64,000 nucleotides of DNA from Pseudomonas fluorescens Q2-87 (GTDB taxonomy: Bacteria > Pseudomonadota > Gammaproteobacteria > Pseudomonadales > Pseudomonadaceae): the NCBI RefSeq assembly GCF_000281895.1, contig NZ_CM001558.1, positions 4,096,556 to 4,160,555 of the forward strand, in the 5' to 3' direction. Under the pieces are notes generated by a model. It had not been told where the DNA came from and ran no database searches. It saw only the letters and a list, made by a program, of their open reading frames with translations. Below are positions 30,765-39,053 of this stretch, piece by piece. A program made the translations under genes and the position numbers. Numbering within the stretch: position 1 is the first letter of the stretch; each line of letters opens with the position of its first letter.

Positions 30765-31937
30765 TCACCTACTTTGTTGGTTGGAAAAAAGCCAGGACGA
30801 AGCACTCGTCTTGACGTAGCCCTGTGGGCCGGTTTGGAACGACAGGCTCTTGAGCGAGTCATCCTTGAGCTCGACAGCGAAGTGCACGTAGCGCTCCCCC
30901 CACTGCCGGTAAAAATCCTCGACATATTGGCGAGCAGCGGACAACTCGGAATCCTGCAGATCGCCCTCTACCGCGAACGTGACGCTGTCCAAGTGCTCGA
31001 CCCGATTGAACGCCAATGCAAGTCGCTGCAAACCTCCCTGCGCAAGGTCGGCGAGCAATTTGTCATCCTGCATTTGCACCACCACATCACGGGCATAAGG
31101 CGCCGCTGCGAGCAGCCTATCGATCAGCCTGGCCTGTTTTTCCGGGGTAAGCAGGTTGCGTTGCGCGCTGAGCACCAGGCGCGGCATGGACGGGTCCTTG
31201 AGGTCGAGAAAATGCCAGGCCAGTTGCGGATCGTGATCGGCCAACACCTGCTCCAGCCGACGGCGCTCCTGATTCACCATTATCACCTTGCCGTTCGGGG
31301 CGTTGTGGCGCGTCAGCACCTGCCGGCTCCAACCGGCATCACGTTCGGAAGACACAAACACGTAGACCGATTGATCGCGCCCCGACAGCACCTGGACCTG
31401 CGCACTGGCGCCAGTAATGAGCGCGCGGATATCGGTTTCGGGCGTCGCCCCCGGCATCGACCAGAGCCCCACCCCAGTGATCAACACAATCAATGCCAGA
31501 GCGCCGGCCCCCCATCGCATCCCATGAGCGCCCCTTCCCACGAAAGCATCGGACCGAACGCCGGGTGAATGACCGAGGCACTCGGTAGCCCAGGGTTGAC
31601 CTTCAGGACGCAAGGCAATGAGCAAGCCACCAACTTGCACCCTGGTCTGGAACGCACAATGGCGTACTTCCACCGAATCGCCGAGCAACCGCAACGGCAA
31701 GCCGTCCGTCGTGGCCTGGTCGGCCAGCACCTCGAAATTGCGCCCACCTTCCTCCAGCGGAACGAAGATGGCCTCTACCGGAACACTGGCAGAACGTGCG
31801 CCGTCTCCGAGCAAATCCACGGGCCCTACCACGAACAAGGTAGTGCTTTTGCCCACCGGAAACTCGCAGCCCTGCAGCGCACCGTTGAGGATCCGCACAA
31901 TGCTGGGTTTTAGAAGGGTGGCCGTCGGGTCTGTCAC
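30765..31937 (-). CDS. prgH: T3SS inner-ring protein PrgH (SctD)
   Basis: Outer subunit of the inner-membrane ring. The 390 residues (Salmonella PrgH about 392) have a cytoplasmic FHA-like domain (1-135), one membrane helix (about 142-161, WGAGALALIVLITGVGLW) and a large periplasmic ring-building region. It starts with GTG, supported by GGAG eight bases upstream. It opens the prgHIJK-orgAB set and is separated from iagB by 118 bases containing a long imperfect hairpin. Confidence 0.92.
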   Translation of the reverse strand: MTDPTATLLKPSIVRILNGALQGCEFPVGKSTTLFVVGPVDLLGDGARSASVPVEAIFVPLEEGGRNFEVLADQATTDGLPLRLLGDSVEVRHCAFQTRVQVGGLLIALRPEGQPWATECLGHSPGVRSDAFVGRGAHGMRWGAGALALIVLITGVGLWSMPGATPETDIRALITGASAQVQVLSGRDQSVYVFVSSERDAGWSRQVLTRHNAPNGKVIMVNQERRRLEQVLADHDPQLAWHFLDLKDPSMPRLVLSAQRNLLTPEKQARLIDRLLAAAPYARDVVVQMQDDKLLADLAQGGLQRLALAFNRVEHLDSVTFAVEGDLQDSELSAARQYVEDFYRQWGERYVHFAVELKDDSLKSLSFQTGPQGYVKTSASSWLFSNQQSR

Positions 31938-31992
31938 CGTCCGGGCTCCGAGGCAGTCGAATGAGCGGACAGGTTAGAAAGGCCAGCCGCAG

Positions 31993-32040
31993 GGTTCCTG
32001 ATCGAATTCTGCCGATTGCTTGCGGCAAGGATCAGAATCC
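31993..32040 (-). promoter_or_regulatory. Long imperfect hairpin between iagB and prgH
   Basis: Outer arms GGTTCCTGATC and GATCAGAATCC (9 of 11 paired) enclose a second stem TGCCG/CGGCA. It is not followed by a T run, so a processing site, attenuator or operator is more likely than a terminator. Confidence 0.4.
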
Positions 32041-32055
32041 CGCAGCCAGCCCTGT

Positions 32056-32529
32056 TCATGGCGCTGCCATTCGCGCCTGGGTGAACGCTTGGTAGCGTTT
32101 CCAGACCTTGCGCGCATAGCGAAGCCGCGCAGCCTGACGGTGAGGGGAATGGCCGGCGTTGTAGGCGCCGACCGCCGTCCAGTTGTAGCCGTAGCGGGCG
32201 ATGAATTCAGCGAGCACCTGCGCACCGACCTCCACCGACAGGCAAGGCTCATCCAATAGGCGCTGCTCGGTAATGCCCTGGGCACTCAATCGGGGCAGGT
32301 GGATGCTGTTGATCTGCATCAGTCCGATGTCGCGGGTGCCGTTGCGGTTGTGGTTGATTGCGTCTGGCCGCTGCCCGGATTCGACATCGGCAATCGCTTG
32401 CAGCAGCTCGGGTTCGATGGCGTGCAACTGCCCCGCCCTGCTCCAGCACCAAGCGTGGGCCTGGGCCATGCCAAGCCCCAGGCCCAGACACATCGGCACG
32501 CATAACCACTTGCTCCTGCGCCGCCTCAT
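32056..32529 (-). CDS. iagB: T3SS-associated lytic transglycosylase IagB
   Basis: Periplasmic SLT-type transglycosylase that opens peptidoglycan for the secretion machine. The 157 residues begin with a signal peptide (about 1-26). The catalytic glutamate is Glu50 in IADVESGQ, followed by RDIGLMQINS and VGAYNAGHS, all hallmarks of the goose-lysozyme-like fold. Its ATG overlaps the hilA stop (ATGA), so the two are translationally coupled as in Salmonella hilA-iagB. Confidence 0.94.
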   Translation of the reverse strand: MRRRRSKWLCVPMCLGLGLGMAQAHAWCWSRAGQLHAIEPELLQAIADVESGQRPDAINHNRNGTRDIGLMQINSIHLPRLSAQGITEQRLLDEPCLSVEVGAQVLAEFIARYGYNWTAVGAYNAGHSPHRQAARLRYARKVWKRYQAFTQARMAAP

Positions 32530-33785
32530 GCCAGGCGCCGCTCGCTGATCCACGTCAGCTGCTCGTGAATGCGCACTCGCAAGATCTGCGCCCGCACACA
32601 ACCCGGGTCATGCTGAAGACATTGGTCGATCATCTGCGCCGCCTGCTCGTTGCGCCGCCAGAACCAGTGATGCCAGGCATGAAAATACAGCACGTCAGCC
32701 TGATCGGCCGACAACAGGCAGCGCCGGAACAACACCTGGGCCGCTTCCTCGCAGCCACGCAAACTGGTGAGCAACGCCAGGCGCGTCAACGCCGGGATGC
32801 TGCCAGGGTCCAGCGCCAGGGCATTGGAAACGGCCGAATGCGCCTCTTCGATGGCACGCCCCTGATCACCCAGCCCCATCATCGCCTGCCCCAGCCACAC
32901 ATCCGCCAGACCGCACCAGGGCGGCGCGTAGCCGGCATCGAGTTTCAAACACTGGCGGAACAGCACAGCGGCATCGCGCAGGCTTTGCGCCGTGTGTTGT
33001 TGCAAGCTGCACAGCCCGTTGAGATACGCCACCGCCACCGGGTACGAACTGCAACGATCACCGACTGGACGCAACCCGGCGACGCGCTGGGCCACCAGGC
33101 ACGTCAATGCACCAAGGGCCTCGCCAGGATCATGGGCGTCCAGCGTCTGCCCATGGACCAGCGCCTGGTCGTTGCCACGAATCAACTCAACCGACCAGTG
33201 TCGCTGCCCACCCGAACCGATGAACCGCCCGCTCAAGCAATAATCCGCCGACAATCGGCCGGCCAACGAACGCACATCCTCCGATGCCCCACAGGCCGCG
33301 ATCACCCCCGAGGGCATCACATGCAACGCCTCGCCGAACGCCGTGCTCAACTGGCGGATCATCACATCCTGCAGTTCCAGCGCCGCCAACTCGTCCAAGT
33401 GACGAAAAGGCAAAACCGCCAGCGAAGGCGCCACTGCCCAGGCCGAGTGCGGCACGTCGAGCTCGACCACCGAACCGGTGAATCGATAGCCCTGGCCGTA
33501 GACCGTCGCAATGTAGTCCTTGTTTTCCTTGAGCAACTTACGCAAAGCGTAGATGCAGCGCGTCAGCGACTCCTCCGCCGCATCCATCCTGGGCCAGACA
33601 TGGTCCAGCAAATAATCCTTACTGACGACCGTACCTGCGGACGTCAACAACAGGCGCAGCACGTGCAGCTCTTTGGGTGGAACATGAACTCCTTGTCCAT
33701 CTCGCATCAGCGTTCCATCGCTTTGCAATAGCCAGTGGTCAAAAACGAATGACTTCACCAGCGGTTGATCAGTTGCACTGTCCAT
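32526..33785 (-). CDS. hilA: HilA-like transcriptional activator of the T3SS
   Basis: A 419-residue regulator with an N-terminal OmpR/PhoB-type winged helix (about 8-110; GQGVHVPPKELHVLRLLL, SLTRCIYALRKLLKEN, YIATVYGQGYRFTG) and no receiver domain. This is the architecture of HilA/ToxR-type activators. The C-terminal part is helical and TPR-like (GYAPPWCGLADVWLGQAMM). Salmonella HilA is longer (about 553 residues), so the C-terminal region is reduced here. By analogy it would activate prg and inv promoters. It is colinear with iagB and prgH rather than inverted. Confidence 0.88.
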   Translation of the reverse strand: MDSATDQPLVKSFVFDHWLLQSDGTLMRDGQGVHVPPKELHVLRLLLTSAGTVVSKDYLLDHVWPRMDAAEESLTRCIYALRKLLKENKDYIATVYGQGYRFTGSVVELDVPHSAWAVAPSLAVLPFRHLDELAALELQDVMIRQLSTAFGEALHVMPSGVIAACGASEDVRSLAGRLSADYCLSGRFIGSGGQRHWSVELIRGNDQALVHGQTLDAHDPGEALGALTCLVAQRVAGLRPVGDRCSSYPVAVAYLNGLCSLQQHTAQSLRDAAVLFRQCLKLDAGYAPPWCGLADVWLGQAMMGLGDQGRAIEEAHSAVSNALALDPGSIPALTRLALLTSLRGCEEAAQVLFRRCLLSADQADVLYFHAWHHWFWRRNEQAAQMIDQCLQHDPGCVRAQILRVRIHEQLTWISERRLA

Positions 33786-34037
33786 ACTTTTTATACTTCT
33801 CTATAGAAAGTTACTGAAGCGCGATTAAGCCTGCGCTAGAGCAGGCTCCAGATGACGAGCCGCCTGACTATAGGAAGTTGTGTGGCGCGATTCCGTAGGG
33901 CTGACAATCTTATTGATGTAGGAAACCGCGACATAAAACGTAGGCCCTTCGCTTCGAAGGTTTGGCAAAGCAGAGTGGGACATTTTCATACAAGGAGGCG
34001 TCACCGCCGCAAATTGCTCACGGCAGCGACGTTTTTT
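33786..34037 (-). promoter_or_regulatory. hilA upstream region with repeated CTATAG boxes
   Basis: The spacer carries two near-identical eleven-base boxes, CTATAGAAAGT (33801-33811) and CTATAGGAAGT (33868-33878), 67 bases apart. Between them is an inverted repeat AGCCTGC/GCAGGCT (33828-33847). The AT-rich region next to the hilA ATG could include a -10. Its G+C is low compared with neighbouring genes. No convincing open frame is present. Confidence 0.45.
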
Positions 34038-34295
34038 TCAAGCACCTCTCGCAGCCGCAACTGAATGAATGATATCGGACACAGAGTTCCAAGCCTCGAC
34101 CTGATAGGGAGGAAGATCAACATTAAACGCTTCATCGAGCATTATAATAATTTCCACCACATCCACGGAATCGACATTCAGATCCTCCACTAACCGCGAA
34201 CATCTGCCTATCTTTCCTTGGCTCGTCGGAAAATAGCCAGACAGCAGCGCTATCACTTTTGATTCGATGCATGTTTGAGCAACTGACGCATTCAT
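34038..34295 (-). CDS. iacP: T3SS-linked acyl carrier protein IacP
   Basis: An 85-residue acyl-carrier-like protein with the phosphopantetheine attachment motif DSVD (Ser43) in LNVDSVDVVEIIIMLDEAF. In Salmonella, IacP sits at the end of the sip operon and supports effector/translocator secretion. Its position immediately after sipD is the same here, although sipA, normally between them, is absent. Base composition is more AT-rich than the inv/spa genes. Confidence 0.93.
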   Translation of the reverse strand: MNASVAQTCIESKVIALLSGYFPTSQGKIGRCSRLVEDLNVDSVDVVEIIIMLDEAFNVDLPPYQVEAWNSVSDIIHSVAAARGA

Positions 34296-34317
34296 TTATC
34301 ACCGCATCGTCGTCTAG

Positions 34318-35421
34318 TTAAAAACTCAACATCGCCCTCAACATATCCGCAAACTGATTCAAATGCGCCGACAGTGTCTTATTGAAGTTGTCATGGTACG
34401 AATTGGCATTTGAATATTTCTGCGTCAGCGACTGCAGCATGTTTTTCAAGCGTTCTTCCTGTGCGTTGAAGCCGGTTTGCCATTGGTTGTACTTGGCGGT
34501 ATCCCACGTCACTGTGCCGCTTTCCAACAGCAGGCTTCTTAGCATGGTCGTCAACGGGCTGAGGTCGATGACGACACACCAGCCGCCATTCGGAGGGGGA
34601 TTCTGTTTCAGGCAACTGGCAGGCAAGCCCAGGGCCTTGAGCCATTTCTCTGCTTCTTCCTTGCTCGCTGCGCCGTCGCCAGGCTTCGGGAAAAGCACGG
34701 ACGCGGAGTTCGGATGACTGTATTTTTTGATCAGGTTGTCCAATGCGGTGCGCAACGCATCGACATTCACCTTGGCGTCTTTACCGTCGTTCGTCCCCTC
34801 GATCCAGTCCTTCATCTTCGCGGTGATTTCAACGTTGAAATCGGCAAAGAAGTCGGTATAGGCCTTGATGATGTGTTCGTAACCGGCGAGGTAGCCGTTC
34901 TTGATCAGGTCGATCAGCTCAAGCAGTTTTTCGAAGAAGTCATTGGAGGAATTGACCCCGGCATCCAGGGCCTCCGCAATTTCGAGGGGTTTGTCCTGTT
35001 CCAGGGCTTGCTTGAGGCTGCGCAGGATCTCGCCTTGTTCGTCATTGAGTTGGCGCAGCCGATTTTCGTCTAGAAGCGTCGGCTTCATGCTTTGGCTCAT
35101 CACCGCGCAACACTGATGGGCGCGCTGGGCCCACAGGTGTGAGCGATCGCGCTTGGCGTGGATCTGTTCGAGAAGCTCCGGGATAAACAGTTGCGCCACG
35201 AACTCGGTGGTCATGCCTTCCAGCGACTTGGCGTTGAGCGGGCCCCTGAGCAAATTGGCGAGGCTGCGATTGAGTGCGTTCACGGAACGGTCTAGCAACT
35301 GCGTCAGAGAGCTGACCGTTTGTGCCTCAACGGGGATGTCCACAGGCAACGGCGTATCGACCGTGGTGTCAATGTTCGGCAGCAATACCACGGGCGTCTG
35401 TACGAATCTCGTGATTTCCAT
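34318..35421 (-). CDS. sipD: T3SS needle-tip protein SipD (SctA)
   Basis: Hydrophilic tip protein that caps the needle and controls secretion and translocon assembly. The 367 residues (Salmonella SipD about 343) show long coiled-coil-forming helices and a family-typical C-terminus (LKNMLQSLTQKYSNANSYHD, then FADMLRAML). No membrane segment or signal peptide is present. It follows sipC by ten bases. The central insertion (about 240-300) looks lineage-specific. Confidence 0.9.
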   Translation of the reverse strand: MEITRFVQTPVVLLPNIDTTVDTPLPVDIPVEAQTVSSLTQLLDRSVNALNRSLANLLRGPLNAKSLEGMTTEFVAQLFIPELLEQIHAKRDRSHLWAQRAHQCCAVMSQSMKPTLLDENRLRQLNDEQGEILRSLKQALEQDKPLEIAEALDAGVNSSNDFFEKLLELIDLIKNGYLAGYEHIIKAYTDFFADFNVEITAKMKDWIEGTNDGKDAKVNVDALRTALDNLIKKYSHPNSASVLFPKPGDGAASKEEAEKWLKALGLPASCLKQNPPPNGGWCVVIDLSPLTTMLRSLLLESGTVTWDTAKYNQWQTGFNAQEERLKNMLQSLTQKYSNANSYHDNFNKTLSAHLNQFADMLRAMLSF

Positions 35422-35431
35422 ATTCCTCTCC

Positions 35432-36517
35432 TCAAGCCGTCACGGCGCGAATAACGTCACTGCGCGATTGAAAAAGCTGCATGACCATGTCCATCAGTTT
35501 TTGCAGCAATGCGGCATCGGCCGAGTCTTTCTGTGCGACTTCATCCCCCAGGCTCTTCTGGCTGGTCTGCGCACTTTGCTGCAGCACCTCTTTCTCCCGT
35601 GCGGTGTACTCAGCCAGGCGCACGATGCTGGAGACCACCTGGCTCAGGTTCGTCGCCATGGCACTGAGGGCGCGGCCGATTTCCAGTTTCTTTTCGATCC
35701 CCCGAGTCCCCATCTGGCTTAGCCAGTCCGAAGTCTGGCCAACCTTCTGCGCCTTGAGAATTTCGCTGTCGAACCAAGCCTGTTCCTGGGTGTTCAGCGT
35801 CGCGCCCTTGGGTTGGAAGTCGACTGTTTTCGTCCGACCGAAATCATCGAAGGTGCTGATCTTGTAATGAGTTTCAGGGTTCCAATCGTCTCGGTTGCGA
35901 TCCGTCCTAAGGTCGCGTTCGAGATTGCCGGCGTCCATGGCGTTACGTTTATGCAGGTTGATATCCGCATGCTTCAACGTCTGGCCATGCAGGGTCTTGA
36001 GCAGGGCGAACCCGGAGATCGCACCGGACACGATCGCCCCCGTAATAGCACTGTTTCGTGCGGCCTCGCCTGACTCGATAATGGCCGCGCCCTGGGCCTT
36101 GGCCGCCTCGGAGGCCATGACGCTGAAATGTCCACGCAGTTGAGCGTTGGCGACCCGCGCGATGTTCAGTGCAATGATCGCCGCCACCAGTACATTCGCG
36201 TGTTTCTCCCAGGCGCCTGGGTCGAAGATCAGGTCGTTGCGCACTTCATCGCTGACCATCGTCGAGGCGGCCATGAAGTCTTGCCAGTCCGACTCGGTGG
36301 GTTCGTAGGCGTTGATTGCACTCTCCAATTCCGCCGCCGAAGGTGCTGTGCTGCCGGGGTTCTGCAGGATCTGTTTTGCAGTGATCGTGTCGAAATTCGG
36401 TGAATCCAGGAGGGACCTATTTTGAAGAAGTTGTGGAGACCCGGTTGGACTGGTTGGCACGCCCATCTCTGCACCAGAGGCGAGGGGATGCCTGATCGAA
36501 GTATCAATAGCTTTCAT
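35432..36517 (-). CDS. sipC: T3SS minor translocator SipC (SctB)
   Basis: Second pore-forming translocator, 361 residues (Salmonella SipC about 409). A single amphipathic/hydrophobic segment (about 155-175, SAITGAIVSGAISGFALL) is followed by a mostly helical, charged C-terminus. It is placed between sipB and sipD and identified by this order plus the IpaC/SipC-like layout. The C-terminal actin-modulating part of Salmonella SipC is not clearly conserved here. Confidence 0.86.
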   Translation of the reverse strand: MKAIDTSIRHPLASGAEMGVPTSPTGSPQLLQNRSLLDSPNFDTITAKQILQNPGSTAPSAAELESAINAYEPTESDWQDFMAASTMVSDEVRNDLIFDPGAWEKHANVLVAAIIALNIARVANAQLRGHFSVMASEAAKAQGAAIIESGEAARNSAITGAIVSGAISGFALLKTLHGQTLKHADINLHKRNAMDAGNLERDLRTDRNRDDWNPETHYKISTFDDFGRTKTVDFQPKGATLNTQEQAWFDSEILKAQKVGQTSDWLSQMGTRGIEKKLEIGRALSAMATNLSQVVSSIVRLAEYTAREKEVLQQSAQTSQKSLGDEVAQKDSADAALLQKLMDMVMQLFQSRSDVIRAVTA

Positions 36518-36541
36518 CGTAGGTACCTGTTATCCGTGATT

Positions 36542-38308
36542 TCAAACGTTCCGAACCATGTTCAGGCTGGTGTTTAAGCTCTGTAGCTGGCCGGAGAGCA
36601 TCCGTTCGATCTCCTGGGTTCGCTCCCGCATCGCCTGGCCGTAGTCCTCGACCACCTGGGTCAGGTATTTGCTGATTTCCTCGCTGATCGCCATGCGCAC
36701 TCGCACGTCCGCCAGGTGCACCGCCGCCTGGGCCTGATGCCGACCGCTTTCGATTTGCATCACGCCCTGGGCCGCGACATTGGCGAACTCGGTGACGGCC
36801 TGGGCGATCTCCAGGTTGGCGGCGTAACGGGCCAGCGATACCGCATCGGCACCGTTGGTCACCAAGCTGCGCAACTGCGTGAGCATCTGGGTCAGCGATT
36901 TGCCCACTGAGGTTGCCATCTGCTTCATGGCTTGCATGGCGGCGGGCGCGGCCTGGGCGACCACCGATCCCAGTTTTGAGGCGACGGCGCTGACCATCGG
37001 CCCGATCACCTGCGCCCCGACGATGGCCATAAGGGCAATAGCCGCCAGCGTCGAGATAACGCCCTGGATCATGCCGGCGATTTGCGCGATGTCCTTGGCT
37101 GTTTCCTCATCGACACCCAGGTCTATCAGCAACTGAGTGTAAATCTCGGTGAAAAACTTGATCGCCTCTTGCATGACGACAGTTAACGGCTTCATGGCCT
37201 CGGCCATGAAAGACTTGCCGGTTTTTTCCTCGACCACCGCATCGGCAATCATGACCGCCGCGCCTATCAATCCCACCACGATCAGCACCGGGTTGGCGGT
37301 CAGGACACCTGCGACGATAGTTGCGGCGGTCAATATCGCCCCGATGATCTTGCCGATGCAGCCCATAGTCTTCTGCAACGCCTCGGCCTTGCGCACTTCC
37401 TCCAGGTATTTATCCGACTCACGCTTCATGTGTTCCTGAAGCTTGGCCTGCAACTCCTGGAACAGCTCCTGGCTCAGTTCCTCCTTGTTCTGCGCCGCCT
37501 CACCGAGCAACTCGATGATTTTCAACCGGTTGAGCAACGCCAAAGCACTGCCGCTGAGGGCCTTTTCGTCGGTTTCCTTGTGGTCGGGGCCGACGCCGGA
37601 CACCACCACTTTCATGACCACCCCGCTCAGGGTTTTGGCAAAGGTATTGGCGATCTCGATCAGCTTCAGGTGCGCAGCGGTCGCTGCGTTAAACGTGTGA
37701 GTGTGGCTCGCCAGTTCGCCCTTGAGCTGGTCGCGATGGGCCAGCTCCTCGGCGTATTCGGGTGATTCAGGGTCCAGCTGCGCCAGGCGCGCCTCGCTGT
37801 CTGCCAGTAGCCCTTGGAAATGCAGAACCCGTTCGTGCAACCGTTCGAGGTGCTCCTGGCTGCTGCCGACATCGCCCTCGGCATCGGCCATGGCCTGGAC
37901 AGCGGCGGCGTATTCGGCCGAAAGGTTTTCAAGCCCCTGCTGGCGGGCACCGGCCATGCTCTGCAGCATCGCCAGGCGGTTTTTCAGTTTGTTGACATCG
38001 ACCTCACCGATCAGCTCGGCAATCATCGCCATCAAGAGCGTGAACAAGTCGCCATTGGTTTCCTGTTTGTTGCCATCGGCCCGAAGCGCTGGCGCGTGCA
38101 ACACGGGCCGGCCAGTGCTCGCGGTAGACGGGCCAGCGTGACCGTCATATTTCACTGACATCAGGTCCGCCAGGGCTTTGCGACCGGTCTCCTGATAGTC
38201 AGTGGTCCTGGCGGCCTTGCTGGCAGCCGCGCCGTATTTTTCAAAGGCTTCGGTGCGGCTCATCGCGCCCGGGAATGAGGGGCTAAAGGTGTTTCTGATT
38301 TCCGTCAT
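36542..38308 (-). CDS. sipB: T3SS major translocator SipB (SctE)
   Basis: Major pore-forming translocator inserted into the host membrane with SipC. The 588 residues (Salmonella SipB about 593) have an N-terminal secretion/chaperone region and a long coiled coil (about 100-235). Two hydrophobic segments follow (about 315-360, IIGAILTAATIVAGVLTANP, and about 415-445, ISTLAAIALMAIVGAQV), then a helical C-terminus. It begins two bases after the sicA stop, the usual chaperone-translocator pairing. Confidence 0.93.
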   Translation of the reverse strand: MTEIRNTFSPSFPGAMSRTEAFEKYGAAASKAARTTDYQETGRKALADLMSVKYDGHAGPSTASTGRPVLHAPALRADGNKQETNGDLFTLLMAMIAELIGEVDVNKLKNRLAMLQSMAGARQQGLENLSAEYAAAVQAMADAEGDVGSSQEHLERLHERVLHFQGLLADSEARLAQLDPESPEYAEELAHRDQLKGELASHTHTFNAATAAHLKLIEIANTFAKTLSGVVMKVVVSGVGPDHKETDEKALSGSALALLNRLKIIELLGEAAQNKEELSQELFQELQAKLQEHMKRESDKYLEEVRKAEALQKTMGCIGKIIGAILTAATIVAGVLTANPVLIVVGLIGAAVMIADAVVEEKTGKSFMAEAMKPLTVVMQEAIKFFTEIYTQLLIDLGVDEETAKDIAQIAGMIQGVISTLAAIALMAIVGAQVIGPMVSAVASKLGSVVAQAAPAAMQAMKQMATSVGKSLTQMLTQLRSLVTNGADAVSLARYAANLEIAQAVTEFANVAAQGVMQIESGRHQAQAAVHLADVRVRMAISEEISKYLTQVVEDYGQAMRERTQEIERMLSGQLQSLNTSLNMVRNV

Positions 38309-38310
38309 GT

Positions 38311-38793
38311 TCAGTCCTCCGAACAGTGCAATTCCATGTGGGCCAGAGTGTCGAGATACACCTTGGCCTGCTCACGCAGATCGTCTTCCGTGGCTTGCTC
38401 GATCACGTATTCGAAACACAGCCGGGCCTTGCCAACCTTGCCCAGGGCCAGGTGGCACTGGCCGGTGTACAGCATTGGCCGGTAGTCGTTTTTGCCTTGG
38501 GCGAAAGCGATGGCATACAGGTCGATCGCCTTTTGGTGGTTTTGCTTGAGCTGGTGCACCGCAGCCAGTCCCATCCAGTAATGGCTGTTGTAGAAGTCGT
38601 AGATGCACAGGAAGTGGAAAAACTTCTCGGCATCGTCCAGCCGCCCCTGTTCGTAGAACTGGAAGGCGAAGGCATAGAGACCGTCCATGTGCTCGTCAGT
38701 GATGCCTTGCACGTCTTTCAACGCCGCGCCACCGAGCACTGCATCCACGACGTCCAGGGCCACCTGTTCGTCTTGTTTTGTATTGCGACTCAT
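38311..38793 (-). CDS. sicA: T3SS translocator chaperone SicA
   Basis: Class II TPR chaperone for SipB and SipC, 160 residues (Salmonella SicA 165). Signature segments include LYAFAFQFYEQGRLDDAEKF, FFHFLCIYDFYNSHYWMGLA and YRPMLYTGQCHLALGK. In Salmonella SicA also coactivates InvF; both partners are present here. ATG 38793 has GGAG eight bases upstream. The longer frame runs back through the REP element and was rejected. Confidence 0.95.
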   Translation of the reverse strand: MSRNTKQDEQVALDVVDAVLGGAALKDVQGITDEHMDGLYAFAFQFYEQGRLDDAEKFFHFLCIYDFYNSHYWMGLAAVHQLKQNHQKAIDLYAIAFAQGKNDYRPMLYTGQCHLALGKVGKARLCFEYVIEQATEDDLREQAKVYLDTLAHMELHCSED

Positions 38794-38890
38794 CGGCCAC
38801 ACTCCTGAAATAACGTCAGCGCTGCTGACCGGTGCATTGAGCCAAAGATGCCGGCGGGCACGCTGCCAAATTGCGCTCATCGATGCTCTT

Positions 38891-39020
38891 GTGGCGAGGG
38901 AGCTTGCTCCCGCTGGGCGGCGCAGCAGCCCCCCAAAGGCCACCGCAATCAAACTGATACACCGCGTCGTCGGGTTTCAGGGCCGCTTCGCGACCCAGCG
39001 GGAGCAAGCTCCCTCGCCAC
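38891..39020. repeat. REP pair, family B, inside the T3SS array
   Basis: Inverted units gtggcgagggagcttgctcc and the complement are separated by about 80 bases. The element lies in the only large gap of the array between spaS and sicA, splitting export genes from translocon genes. Confidence 0.9.
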
Positions 39021-39053
39021 GGGGATAGTGAGTCGTTTCGATATGCGCAGGCC

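Noticed and set aside
33852..34064. Small plus-strand frame between iacP and hilA
   Set aside because: No ribosome binding site, basic random composition, and it overlaps iacP antisense and the hilA upstream boxes.
38836..38862. GG-N10-GC arrangement upstream of sicA on the minus strand
   Set aside because: The -12 part (CCGCC) is far from consensus, and SPI-1 systems are not known to use RpoN.
38794..38952. Upstream extension of sicA
   Set aside because: The frame translates part of the REP element; the ATG at 38793 has its own good ribosome binding site and matches SicA length.
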